From the NCBI GenBank assembly GCA_036429605.1, contig CM071589.1, forward strand, positions 2,170,001 through 2,234,000: DNA of 64,000 nucleotides, given 5' to 3'. Below the pieces are notes generated by a model. It made no database searches. It was not told where the DNA came from and was given only the letters and a program-made list of their open reading frames with translations. A program made the translations under genes and the position numbers. Shown here piece after piece: positions 21,796 through 32,998 of the stretch. Position 1 is the stretch's first letter; each line of letters begins with the position of its first letter. The DNA is from Cladobotryum mycophilum. Its lineage: Eukaryota > Ascomycota > Sordariomycetes > Hypocreales > Hypocreaceae.

Positions 21796-22799
21796 TTATG
21801 CTAGCTCGCGCTCCGTCTTGCCGTGAGCGGCTCGTCGGGCATCGGACCAGGGGAAGTGGATGACGGGGACCTGGAAGAAAGAGTTGCTAATTAAAGTTGT
21901 TAGCGGATGCGTTGTGTAACGATATGTTGATTGAAACTAACCTGCTGTCCTGAATACCAGCCAGGGCGTTGTACCAAGCCAGGAAGGCCGCCAAGAAGCC
22001 AAAGAGACCACCAGCCTTTTGCAGAGCCAAGGCAGCATCAACATTGCCAAGATCGTGAGCGTACTGTTCGCAAGCAAGGAACAGGAAGCAGAGGTCGAGG
22101 GTGAAGAACAGGAGGAAGAAGGCGAGAGTCGACTTGAGAGTGCAAAGAAGCAAGATGGTAGTAAAGATAAACCAGCCAGTCAAGAAGAATCCAACAACGC
22201 TAGCAGTGTTTCCGTCATAGGGACCGTCGGCGCTGAGGATGTTCCAGTTGGGAGTCAAGAGAATAGCGTAAGAGATCCAGAAGCCACCGTACGACGACAG
22301 AGCAGTAGCACCGAATGTGTTTCCGCAGGCCATCTCCCTATACACAAGGGATTGTCAGCAAATCAGGTCCAATTGGTCGCCTAAAGCTGCCATCCCACAC
22401 CAATCGAGACATGGAACACGGCTCGAGTCCAGATTGTGCAACTTACCACATGCCAGCCAGCAGCTGGACCAAACCACCATAACCAAGAGCAAGAGGAACG
22501 ACGATGTTGGGAGCAGAGACGCCTCGGGCGTGCATGTTGACGGCAGAGAGGACAAAGGTGGTCAGGGCGAAGGCAGACAAGCCGAGAGGAGCAGGGTTGG
22601 CGAGCTTGCGGTGCTCGAATGGCTTCCAAGCACCAGGCTGGAGAGCACCACCGAAAGCCTGGGCGTAGCCCTGTGTCACGTCGCTGCCGACATAGTCGTG
22701 ATGATGGTGAAGCTGGAAGCCGTGCTGCGGGTGGGTAGGGATAGGACGAGCTCCGTTGGCGGGAGCCTCCTTCTCAATGGGGGAGTGGTTATCGGCCAT
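21796..22799 (-). CDS. GPR1/FUN34/YaaH family acetate transporter (Ato-like)
   Basis: Three exons on the minus strand, 22799-22447, 22337-21942 and 21886-21796, give 279 aa. The family signature NPAPLGLSAFALTTF opens the first of six hydrophobic helices, after a His-rich cytosolic N-terminus (HGFQLHHHHDYVG). The loop GPYDGNTASVVGFFLTGWFIF and the C-terminal FFQVPVIHFPW are also typical of this family. Members export or import acetate and ammonium at the plasma membrane and in yeasts are glucose-repressed and acetate-induced. For the last exon I used the acceptor TTAG at 21887-21890, not the later TTCCAG, because only the former gives the family's NSFFQVPVIHFPW ending. Both introns have good donor sites (GTAAGT, GTTAGT). 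Confidence 0.92.
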
Positions 22800-24412
22800 T
22801 GTGATGATTGCTGTTGTGATGCTCGGTCAACGAGGCAAGTCTGTATGGTATGGGTATGTAGTGTGTGGGTATATGTGCAAGCTGGTATCTGGAGGCGAGC
22901 CACCCAATGGATATTATATTGTACGAAGGACACGGGACAGAAATGCACCTTGATCGGAGGGGAGGTTGGGCGGGGGTGGAAGCTATCTTATATAGAGTTT
23001 GAGTCCTACACGAACAAAGCATACACCGAAGAAAGCCTTGAGATGGGTAGACAACGAGACAGGGTCGGACAAAATGAGACCGATGGCTGAGACCTTGGGA
23101 GCGGAGAGGGGACAAGAGACGAAGCGAACCGGGACCTAGACAAGCCCAGATTGGGTGGTGGACCATGGGCCGGGGGTAGTAGCAAAGTTGAGGCGGCACG
23201 AGTCAATCAAAGGAAAACGACTTTCCATCCATCCATCCATGTCTCCCTCACTTGGGGGGAAGAAAGTAAAGACAGTGTGTGTGTGCATTGAGTGCATCAG
23301 TTGCTTTGCAAGGTTGCGGTAGTAGTAGTCGATCGGGCGGAGAAAAGGGACCACCCCATTCCACCACCACCACCACCACCACCACTACACACCCCCCAAA
23401 GCCCTCCACTCCCCCCATCATGATGCTACTACTGCACTGGCGGCGAAGAGAGGAGACGAGAGGACGACGACGGCACAAGGACGACTTAACCCCGTCGACC
23501 CGTTATTTTGTTTGTCCCAAAAGGCGCGCCGGATGGGCAAAATGACGATTGGGGAAGAGGAAGAGGGAGAGTGGAGGGGAGGGGACAAGATGCATGGGGT
23601 ACTCGGGCACTCAAGCGTCGCGACAAGGGCCAATGTACAAAGTAGTTTGCACAAGTTTTCTTTGTCCGTGAGCAGGTTGCATTGCATGTATGTAGGTACC
23701 GCATCTGTAAGTACACTAGACTCTATCCGTCGGCTGTATTCTTTTTTTCCCTTTCTCTTCTTCTTCTTCGTCTCCTTGTACTATTATACGAACATTTCTT
23801 TGTAGTGATAGTAATAAGACTACTTTGTTTAGGGCGTTTGTTTTTTTCTTTTTTTCTTTTTCGTCCATGAGGTTTTATTTTTCTTCCTTTGATCCTCGGT
23901 TATTGAACATGTCATCCATCGTACGAGGGGAATGTCGTTGTGGTTGCTGCTGCTGTTTTTTTCCCTTGCAGCTGCGTGTTGTTTTTCCCATCCTTTGGCA
24001 AAAAAAAAAGCCACAAAAAACGCCATTAGTGACAATATTACTCGCCGAAGTCTCATCTGGGCGAAGGGAAACAAAACAAAACAAAAAAACGTCAGATTTC
24101 GGGACAAGAAAGACACCAAGACCGCCTAAGACAACTTGCTAATACAAGTACTTGTACATAATCACACACCAAAAGGCAAGCACACCAAGGAAGAAAGAAA
24201 AGAGAAAAAAAAGCTATGGCCACTTTTTCTCTTAGGAAGTGTCTTTGCCAAGAAAGGGCCCAGAAAGAGCTCTAGGCTTGGTTGAGCTTGGAGCTTGTTC
24301 TTCTAGGGGATGTTGTAGCGGGTGTGGGGTTTTGTTTTTTTGTTGGTGGAGGGGTCAGCCAGATCCATGTCCATCCATCCATTTGCATTTCCGCCCTGGG
24401 ATAAGACGCGGT

Positions 24413-24416
24413 ATGG

Positions 24417-24456
<40 letters not shown>

Positions 24457-24457
24457 G
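24413..24457. repeat. (GGGCAT)n hexanucleotide array, about 7 copies
   Basis: A tandem array of GGGCAT units, nearly perfect over about 45 bp. It would read as repeated Gly-Met or Ala-Trp pairs in coding frames, but there is no gene context. Confidence 0.9.
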
Positions 24458-25797
24458 ATGCATGCATTGGAAATAGTGTGTGTTTGGGAGAGTGGGTAAG
24501 AGAGAAAGAGAGAAGTTGTTTGTTCTGCTTCTTCTCGTGTTCTACATTCTTTCAGGCCAAGTCCTACAAGCAGATTAGGTAGGCTGACGGTGTGGCTAAT
24601 GTCCTCTTGCAGCAGTACCTACCCTCGCTGTTTACTTGTACGTGCCGGAAGATTAAAAGAAAGAAAAATACGCAGGTGCCTGCAGCTGTGTGTCCTCAAA
24701 ACACCATGGACGGGCATCATGTTGCCCAGCACAACAGCACCAAGCATTTCAGGGCTTGCATACTAACACGCCTCTGCCCATATATGCGCTCTCCTAGCTC
24801 TACGAGAATACATAAATGAATGAATAAATGACGGAAAAAACGACCGAAAACAAAAAAGCTAGATAGAGTAAGGCTGAAAATGATTCAGCTAACCAAAAAG
24901 AAGAAGAAACTTCACGGGAAATTACATGCAACATAGATCAAACCCTACTGAACCAACGACTTACTCAGACGGGCATTTTACTGTTTACGATTTTCTTAGC
25001 ATGGATGATGATGATGATGCGTTCTCCCTCTCTTCTCTGTGAGACAATGGCGGTTCCCTTTCCGCTTTTTCCTTTCTTGTCTCGGGCCGTCGATGATTTG
25101 GAGTATTATTTCCTTCAACGTGCAAGTAATATCAGTAAAAGGTTTTCTCCCTCATGTATGATTCTCTCAACGCGGAATGAGAAGCACGAACGAATCCTTC
25201 ATCATATCATGTCACAAGTCATGTGCATGCGCGCATGTTCATGTGGTAGTAGTAGTTGAAATGTTTTGTCGCTTTGACCTTTTTCTTTTCATTCCTTTGG
25301 ATGAAACAACGTTGAGAACCAACATGCATAATAAAAAAGATGATCCATGTACATACATACATGTCTGTTCCAGCTTCAGTTTGTGTTGTTTGTGTATGTA
25401 GGTGCTCCGTATGTTACGACGAATGGCCGTCAAGCTGCTAACGCCGCAACCAAATAAGATGCATGTGGGGGCTGGGATAATACCTTACCTCCACTCCTAC
25501 CTAGTACCTAGTACCTACATCTGCATGCGTACATGCGTGTGTGCAACGGTACAGAGTATGCATGTCGGTACCTGCTAATACTGTACTCACCTCCTCTCTC
25601 TCCCGCCGGATGCTACTCCGTACTGTGAGAAAGAAAGAAAGAAAAGCTTCTCCTTCTTCTCTCTTTGCCCTCTTTTTGTCTCTCGCCTCGCTGCATCCTC
25701 CATCGTTAGGAAGCTCCACGCGCAAATCCCCGAGACATAACAAAATCACATCCCGTCCACTATCTCTTGGCATTCTTCATTTTCTGTCTCTGTCTCT

Positions 25798-25799
25798 TT

Positions 25800-25834
<35 letters not shown>
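25798..25834. repeat. (CTTT)n microsatellite
   Basis: About nine CTTT units in a pyrimidine-rich stretch of the gene-poor region. Confidence 0.9.
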
Positions 25835-28783
25835 CGCTTGACAGCAGGTCAACAGAAAGGGCTTTTCCCCTCCTGCCCCCATCCTCGTAAAGTCATCGTA
25901 TCGGATTGCGTTCCTCATACATGTACGTATTTGAGATTGGGCGAGATGTGACGAGATCCCTCCCCCTCCCCACCCATGGGTCTCTCTCAGGCGAAAAAAC
26001 AGCCCCCTTCTCATACATGGATGTACATTTACAGGGCTTGCATGCATGCATGTACAGTATTATTACACTCCATGCAATTGCAATTCGAGTAGTCGCCGAC
26101 TAGGGAGGAGGGCTTCTTCTTAGTCTTGCTGCATGTAGGTATTATTAGGGCTCCATCCTTTGTGGAGGAAATGAAGCGACCAAGTGGTCCCAAGTGTCCA
26201 AACTAATGCACCAGACCGACGAGGTTCCAGTTTGCCCTTGATGAACTGAACGAACTCCTCGGTACTCCAACGTGGGAACAAGAGGGCGACGACAAGGAGA
26301 CCGCCATCCCCATTCCGCACCTATCCTTGGGGTGAGCATGGGAAGTCCCCTACCTACCTAGTATCCCTACCTACATACGGAGTACAAAGTGCAAGGTCAA
26401 GGTTCAAGGAGTCAAGCTCAACATTTTAATTTCGCAGGGTTCAACATCAGCTTGGCTGTCGTCACGGGAAGGGAGGAAAAGAAGGCAAAAAGCCACCATG
26501 CATGACAATCCCGATCGTGCCAAGGTCTCATCACCGTCTTATGATTTGTTTTTCTTTCTTTCTGATTTGCTTCATCTGCGAAAATCTTCACATTTTATGT
26601 CTTCTTTTTCTTCTTTCTTTTTCTCAAGGGCCAGTGCTCTTGAGGAGATGGTTCTTGGTCTATGCTTTTTCTTTCCGTTGAAGATTACTTGGCAGCCCTG
26701 CGGTACAGAAACCGTGATCCTCTCATCAATCTCTTAATCTGCTTCGCAGGATGATGATAATTTGCTGAGAGCCAGTCATGTGAGGGTGAGATGAGCCACG
26801 CCCCCCAAGAGAAGTAGTGGAGGGGGAGAGATCCATACTCGGATGCTCTCCCATTCAATATCACATAATTGCGCGGTCAGATTCCGATATAATCATCACA
26901 TAAATTGGAGCTGAAGTTGGTTTCATTGGCTTACAAGCGCGGAGAGGCTTTTAGAATGCTTACTGCATTGCATGCCTTTGCTTGTACGAGTGCCACCGGT
27001 TGGTAATACCCACATGCATATACATGCGCAATATGGGCGCATATGAAATACAAATACTTGCAACAAATCATGGCCCCCCTTCATCACCTAGTACCTACCT
27101 ACCTACTTGCAGTAGGAGGTTTGCTTGTCCTCTCGCGCGAGAAAAGAAAGTTGAGGCTTTCGCGCTCCGACTAAAACAAGGGAAGATGCGGAATGAATTT
27201 GACACAATCTTCACGCCTCCCCCTCTTCGCCTTCTTCTACGGGTAATCCATGCACGAGATGGAACAAACTGACTCGCCTGGTTCGAGGCTTAGAGCACTT
27301 TAGAGCAACACGCTAGGTCATCTCAGACTTGAAGGCGCCGCCTCGCGAGATCAAGATCGTGTTTTTGCCTCCTCTCCCAACGCCGCCAGCGCCAGCCCAA
27401 CATGAGCCTAGCAACAAGATTTAGGTCTTCTCCCCCCAAATGTTTCTTTTAGGACGAGGACGCGTTCCTCTCTCTCTCCCCCGCTTCATGACCCCATCTT
27501 TCCCACGGCCCCTCCCCGCAAAAGGAAGTCTCCGTTCTTGGTAAAGTCTCCCATCTTCCCCGGATTCTGTCTGGGATTGGCTACCTATGCCTTTGTTTGG
27601 GCTGGGCTGGGGCTTGGAGAGAGGGGGAAAAGTTGCCCAACACATATTTGACCTTTATTAGCTCCTTGGTGTGTTTCTTTTTGCTTTCTTTAGCCGAAAT
27701 GGAATGCCGCGGCCGGTCAAAGGGTCTCTTGTCATCAATAACCGAGCCTCATTATGCGTTTGTTGGCGGTGCCTGCTTACATCCATTCCCCCTTTCTGCC
27801 GGATTGGACAAACCATGACTCCAATTATTACTCTCCCCTCCAAAAAAGTTACCCAATTTCAATTGATGCCCCCATTTCAGCTCAGATTGTTTATGATATT
27901 ATGCGCTATCTAAAGCAGGGCTTGCATTGCTTCCATTTACTCGACTTGTTTGTTTCCAGTTGTGGATTTGGAATAGATGAAAGTGCCCATGGATCCGCAG
28001 CCACTCCTTCAATATCGCTTGCTCTCACACACACACAGTAGCAGCAACGACAATGCCAGGATGATCTGATGATCATTACCTCTTTCTTTCCCATCCTCCC
28101 GTCGTACGATCAACATTTTAGCCTCCAATTCGATAGAACCATTTCCTTTACTCTTGGTATCATCGTTAGGGGAAGCCTCTTAGCGTAGCGTAGCCATTAG
28201 TAGCCCCCCCCCCCCAAGCATTATTATGATGAGCTTTTATTGCTAATGACCATCAATCTACCAAGTACTATTATCCATTCTAGTCCATTCTCGTCCAACT
28301 TCCCTTGATCCGAATTCTCAACACCAAGAGGTCTCAGTTCAGACACAAAAAAAAAATAGAGCTCGACAAACCGCACAGGCGGGCGTTGCTTCAGTTTAGG
28401 GTCGTACGAGAGAGACAAGGGTCAGGCCATGTCTACTCTCATTCTCTTTTCTTTTCTCTTTTGGGCCCCAGAAATAATACTTGTAAATAAATGGATTATT
28501 AATCTGGTCATGTGTGGCAAAATTGCTTTAATCTGATTTTCCCCAGATTATTTACCCCAGTATTCTTTTTTTCCGGGGGGGGGATTCCGTGAAACAATTT
28601 CGACCCCCCAGCATTTGGTATCATGGGCGTGACATGGGCTCCATTCATGGTAGGTAGTAGGTTTCTTGCTGAGACCCCATCAACTCCACCCCTGCGTGCT
28701 CCGTAGTTAATTTATACAATCAATCAAGTAATTTAAAATATCCATACAACGAGGTAGAATACTAAAGTCTCTATAGTAGCTTT

Positions 28784-28798
28784 AAGAATCGTCTAACC
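28784..28798. repeat. Target-site duplication, copy 1 (AGAATCGTCTAACC)
   Basis: The 14-bp sequence AGAATCGTCTAACC (28785-28798) recurs exactly at 31163-31176 and 31866-31879, bounding two successive insertions. Confidence 0.92.
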
Positions 28799-28828
28799 TT
28801 TGTTTTTGTTTGTTTGTTTTACTATTTA

Positions 28829-28877
28829 ACGTCCGTATAAGGCAATACTGCCCAACCCCTGCTGGGGCAAAGGACGT
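28829..28877 (-). other. Predicted 3'-tail stem-loop of the LINE
   Basis: ACGTCC (28829-28834) pairs with GGACGT (28872-28877), and inside it CCCC pairs with GGGG around a four-base loop (28856-28867). The same two-stem layout occurs in the neighbouring insertion at 31208-31279. In LINEs such 3' structures can be the recognition site of the reverse transcriptase. Confidence 0.7.
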
Positions 28878-29145
28878 GCTATGCTAGAAGCTAAGTAGAT
28901 GATTATATACAACCGCTATCGCCTCCATATAGCAAATCTTCGGCTTGTTTAGCCCTGGGGTTTTGTACGATTAGGGCTCGTCAGCGAGCGCCCAACCTGC
29001 GGGTGTAAGTCCGCTTAGTCTATTAGTTGATGGTACTATCAGACCATAGCCTCTTAAAAGGCAGAGCTAGAGCTTTGTGGAAGCTTAAAAGATATAAAAG
29101 TATAAAAGTATAAAAGATAGAAAGGTTAATCGTGATCTGGGATGA

Positions 29146-31162
29146 CTAGTTTCGAGGGCAGATCTTTTGGAAGAAGCCTGTCTCGTTTACTAGCTTTATG
29201 AATCGTTCAAAGTCAGGCCCTAGGTACTGGGCAATTGTCACTGATGGCATTAGTCCAAGTTTTATCCGATGCTTCGGATTGACCTTCCTGCAGTAGAATA
29301 TGTGGTCTAAGGTCTTGTTCCTGCCGCATGAGCAGGTCCGTGTAGCAGTGCTGCCTGGGTACTTGTGTGTGTAATAGTCAGCGAAGTCGCCGTGGCCTGA
29401 TCGGGCCGCTATCAGCCGATGTAGGTTGTTACGGGTTAGCGATAGCTCTGGGGGTTCCCGGAGGGTCACCTGCAGTTGCAGTCGTTGGTAGGAGGCTGGG
29501 GCCTCCTTTTTCCACCATTGTTGGAAGGCCGTCAAGGGTTTTCGGCGTGCTATCCTGCGAGCTGCCGCCAGTGTTATGGTATTATTGTTGTTAGGCAGAC
29601 TGGCGCCTAATTTAGCTTGCTCGTCTGCCATCTCGTTGCCCGGGATTCCCATATGACCAGGACACCAACAGAGTGACACTCTTAGTTCTGTAGCGAGCTC
29701 CTGGAAGGCTAAGGCCTCGGCTTGCGAGGAGTCTGATGGGGTGCCCATAAGGCTCGTAAGTGCAGCTGTGCTGTCTATGCAGACTGTTATCTTTTCTCCG
29801 TTTTGGATCTGCGCGGCGGCTCGTAGCCCTTCTAATGCTCCTCGAATCTCTCCGTCGTAGACCTCTGCTAGGCCAAGCCTCCCGTGCCCGCTTTGCAGCA
29901 GCTGGCCATCCCGGAGGATAACAAAGCCCCAGCCCGTAGCGCTATCCTGAAGCTGGGAGCCATCAGAGTATACGATCAGGTAGTCTCGTGCCTCGCTTGC
30001 CCACTGATTAAGTAGCTCTGTAGCTTTCTCTTTGCTGGGAAAAGGGTCTGTAATTGCTTTTGTGTCTTTTAGTAGTAGTCGTGGTCTGGGGCATTTTGCA
30101 TCGATAAGAGCGGCGGTTCTTTCTAGCCTGCTAGGTGATTTGCGAGGTTTAGAAGCATAGCCTTGCAGCACCCACTGCGGTTTAATGCAGCTTAGCCAGG
30201 ATTCTCTCGAGGGATTGGTCTTTTGCAAGCGTTGTGCTAGCGGGTGCCGGTGGTCTAGCCGCAAGAGCCGCGTTGCAAAGCGGAGGCGTCGTGCTTCAAT
30301 AAGCTGGTCGATTGGTAGAATCCCGCTCTCTCGGTATAGAACGGGTAAGGGAGTTGAGTCCCAGGTAGGAAGTATTGCACGTATACCTTTTAGTAACGGT
30401 CGGGATAGTCTTTTGTGGAGATGTAGTATCCTAGAGTTAACAATCACTCCTTTGGACTGCCTGTAGACTGATGGCCTTGTAAGGCCGGGGTACCACGCCT
30501 CAATGCCATACAGCAAGATAGGCTCGATGCAGCCAAGCACCGCCCTTCTTACTGCTTTCGGGAGAGGGCCTCGTTGTGTGTTGGTGAGACTGCGTAGGTG
30601 ATGTGCTAGTGTTAGAGCCTTGGTCGCCCATTTGTCTACATGGGCTCGAAAGCAGAGAGAAGAGTCAAACCAGATCCCGAGCCAGCGCATGGCCGGCTCC
30701 GGCTGTTTCTCTATCGTGCCCTGTAGCACGGGCGGGGCCTCTTGGATCTGTTTCTTATGACGCGCGAAGTGCATTACCTCCGTTTTATCTGGGTCGAAAG
30801 AGACAGCGTTCTCAGTGCCCCATTGGGACAGCTCAGCCACATCTGCATTAGCCAGCGATACTGTTTCCTCTATAGTATTCCCTATCCGTAGTATCGCTGT
30901 GTCATCTGCGTATCCGAACCTGCCCGACCTATTGCCGAGCAGGTATATCGGCTGCGTATACAGCAAGAATAGAATAGGGGAGATAGGCGAGCCTTGTGGT
31001 AGTCCACATTGTAGGGGGAGTTTTCTATAGTTGTGTCTTGCAGTCGTACACTAGCTTGACGTCCGGTCATAAATGATTCCACCCATCGCACTAGCGTAGT
31101 TGGCCAGCCCTGTTCCCTTAGGCGGAGCAGGAGCCTGTTGCACAGCACCGCATCAAAGGCAC
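29146..31162 (-). pseudogene. LINE ORF2 fragment: reverse transcriptase, RNase H and CCHC-like zinc finger
   Basis: Reading from 31162 downward, the fragment begins in the RT palm-side region (AFDAVLCNRLLLRLREQG, then GLPQGSPISPILFLLYTQ). It has the catalytic FGYADD, then a long thumb/connection region. An RNase H domain carries IVYSDGSQ, YDGEI, CIDSTAAL and GNEMADEQAK (its Asp-Glu-Asp-Asp set). The C-terminal zinc-finger-like stretch CSCGRNKTLDHIFYC precedes the stop at 29146. The N-terminal endonuclease and ORF1 are missing. From FGYADD to the stop about 600 codons are open. Upstream, the frame slips at the five-G (plus-strand) run 31014-31018, where a sixth base would join TTIENS to the segment before GLPQGSP. 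The copy cannot retrotranspose on its own. Confidence 0.92.
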
Positions 31163-31176
31163 AGAATCGTCTAACC
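31163..31176. repeat. Target-site duplication, copy 2 (AGAATCGTCTAACC)
   Basis: Exact 14-bp copy that forms the junction between the LINE (28799-31162) and the second insertion (31177-31865). Confidence 0.92.
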
Positions 31177-31865
31177 TTGTTTGTTTGTTTGTTTGTTTGA
31201 CTATTTAACGTCCGGGACCAAATCCAGCTCGGGTTAAGCTATAGATAAAGGCAAAAACCCCTGTTGGGGCAAAGGACGTGCTAGGCTATGATATGTACAG
31301 AATAATGGGCTGAGGCCCCAGAAAGTCGGCTACCCCACAGGCCGATTGAAACCCCAACCCTATCCCACACAATCGTATCTAGCAAATCGGTGCCATACGG
31401 CAATCCAAAAGGCAGGGCCTTCGATCCGTCAGCGGATGCGAAGGCGGTTTTTGAACTGGTCGAGATTCCTCCAAGCTATCCTATCGTGATGGCCAAGGCC
31501 CCAGACCGAGCCAAGGCAATAGGTAAGACAAGGCATCAGGAAAAACCCCGAGGGGAAAAAACCTGTGCAACCAGCCGGCGTTGATCAAGCGGCGAACCCA
31601 TCCGCTTGAGACCTCTGAGAGCCTTGGATCTGAAGGCCCCAGAGGCCCAGCGAGGCATAGCCTGGCGAGGCTATGTTTGTATGGCCAGCGATGGTCTGCG
31701 TGATGTGAAGATGAACTCTCCTCAGTCTTCTGTCTTTTGTCCTGCTCTGTTAAGGTGGCGTTCCTTACAGGCCGCAGCCGCGCTGTTGTGGCCTGCAAAA
31801 ATCGTCCTTGCGCTAGCAAGCTGCTAACAGCTGCAGCCAAGAAAAATTTTTACAGGAGAGAGTTG
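31177..31865 (-). mobile_element. Short non-autonomous retroelement sharing the LINE 3' tail (SINE-like or internally deleted LINE)
   Basis: A 689-bp insertion flanked by the same 14-bp target duplication as its neighbour. Its 3' end, on the minus strand, has a CAAA-repeat tail and the same stem-loop block as the LINE: ACTATTTAACGTCCG, then CCCCTGTTGGGGCAAAGGAC. Beyond roughly 100 bp of shared tail, its body shows no similarity that I can see to the LINE fragment. It has no reverse transcriptase. A 119-codon minus-strand open frame (31840-31481) has no recognisable domain. It may be a SINE-like partner mobilised by the LINE enzyme, or the 5' end of the LINE joined to its 3' tail by internal deletion. 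Confidence 0.75.
31208..31279 (-). other. Predicted 3'-tail stem-loop of the short retroelement
   Basis: ACGTCC (31208-31213) pairs with GGACGT (31274-31279), and CCCC/GGGG (31258-31269) form the inner hairpin. It matches the LINE tail structure, but the loop between the stem arms is about 23 bp longer. Confidence 0.7.
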
Positions 31866-31879
31866 AGAATCGTCTAACC
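31866..31879. repeat. Target-site duplication, copy 3 (AGAATCGTCTAACC)
   Basis: The third exact 14-bp copy, marking the 5' side of the second insertion. Confidence 0.92.
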
Positions 31880-32998
31880 AAACGATATATTTCACCACTG
31901 TAGGGTAAGTCAACGTAAACACCAACCGAAATCCCTCGAAACCACCACCACCACCACTACGAGATTTCCATCGCATCCACAATACTAAGAATCGACATCT
32001 ACTAGAGAGAAAAACTCCAAATCGCTAGGGTCAGAAGCAGCGCAAACAATCCTCTTCCTGCTATCCCTACAAGGTAACCTACTTGCCATCACCAAACCCC
32101 CAAGTCTTGACCAATACCTTACCTTGCAAGTCCTATACCAATCCTCCCTTGCGTCAACACCTCAATAACAAACACATCCACATCAAAATCCATCGAAACG
32201 CAACTCACCTATCAAAAAACTCCATGTTCCACGAAAATCGGGTGCTATATTTAACATGTCCAATACCAATGCCTCTTCAAATGCCGAGTTATGTCCAGCC
32301 TCTCGTAAGAAGCCACTTGCATCAAGGCATGTGCCGACTATCCGGACAGGCTCCATCTCTTATCACCCGTTCTAATAGGCAGCTTGTCAGATGGGCGGTA
32401 ATGCGGGTGAATCCCACAGTAGAATCTGACAGTTCACGGCTCCATTGAGATCTGCCCCGGTTCCCCACGGCAAGACATGAATAGGACGCAGGCTGTCCTC
32501 CAGTATCAAGATGGGTAACGCAGACTAATCTACCCGCACGTAGCTTCGGGCAGACACCATCCTGTGGGTTCTAGATTTAGAGCACTGGATCCGGCTTATC
32601 CGCAAAAGAGAATCTATAGTCAGCAGGGTCTTTCAAAGATACCGTGTGGTACGTTGTTCTGCTCAGACAGCTTACATCGTTGTCGTCAACTTGAAGCGAT
32701 GCTGACTGTTTTCAAGTCAACATTTACATGCAAGAACGAGCGCAAATAATGTGTGAATGGCAATTAATTACTCTGACTGTCCAGGATAACTCCCATGCAT
32801 ATAACAAACTGTTTCTCCACCCCCAAATACTCATGAGATACTGAGGTGGTTCCAAAAAGAGTCCAAAAACAGATAGAGGCATCTTTCTCAGCCTCGAGAT
32901 AATGAACAATAGGCTGACCATCATAATAACACTCAAATAATATCCACCAAGCAGCCGCCTCTAAGATTTATCTTTTTATAAACCCAAAGAGGCACTGA
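31880..32998. other. Intergenic, no supported gene
   Basis: About 1.1 kb between the retroelement block and the 3' end of the WSC-domain gene. An open frame of 121 codons at 32083-32448 has no recognisable feature and I do not call it. Confidence 0.55.

Larger units (their letters stand above)
22800..28798. other. Long gene-poor region with many short repeats
   Basis: About 6 kb with no reading frame I can support on either strand. It holds CCA/CAC repeats near 23360-23390, a GGGCAT hexamer array at 24413-24457, a CTTT array near 25798-25834, many TACCTACC-type clusters, and two copies of TACGGAGTA (25614-25622 reversed, 26376-26384). The part next to 22799 is the promoter of the acetate-transporter-family gene. 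The rest could hold non-coding transcripts or a long regulatory region, but nothing in the sequence proves that. Confidence 0.55.
28799..31162 (-). mobile_element. 5'-truncated non-LTR retrotransposon (LINE), Tad-like
   Basis: A 2,364-bp insertion between two exact copies of a 14-bp target duplication. Its sense strand is minus. The 3' end at 28799 shows an AAAC-rich tail (reads as TTTGTTTTTGTTTG on plus), preceded by a short stem-loop 3' UTR. The 5' end is cut inside the reverse-transcriptase domain, as expected for incomplete target-primed reverse transcription. The reading frame is nearly intact, in contrast to the heavily mutated DNA transposon at 10.3-13.3 kb. Confidence 0.92.

Noticed and set aside
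32083..32448. 121-codon plus-strand open frame
   Set aside because: No recognisable domain, uneven composition, no supporting context.
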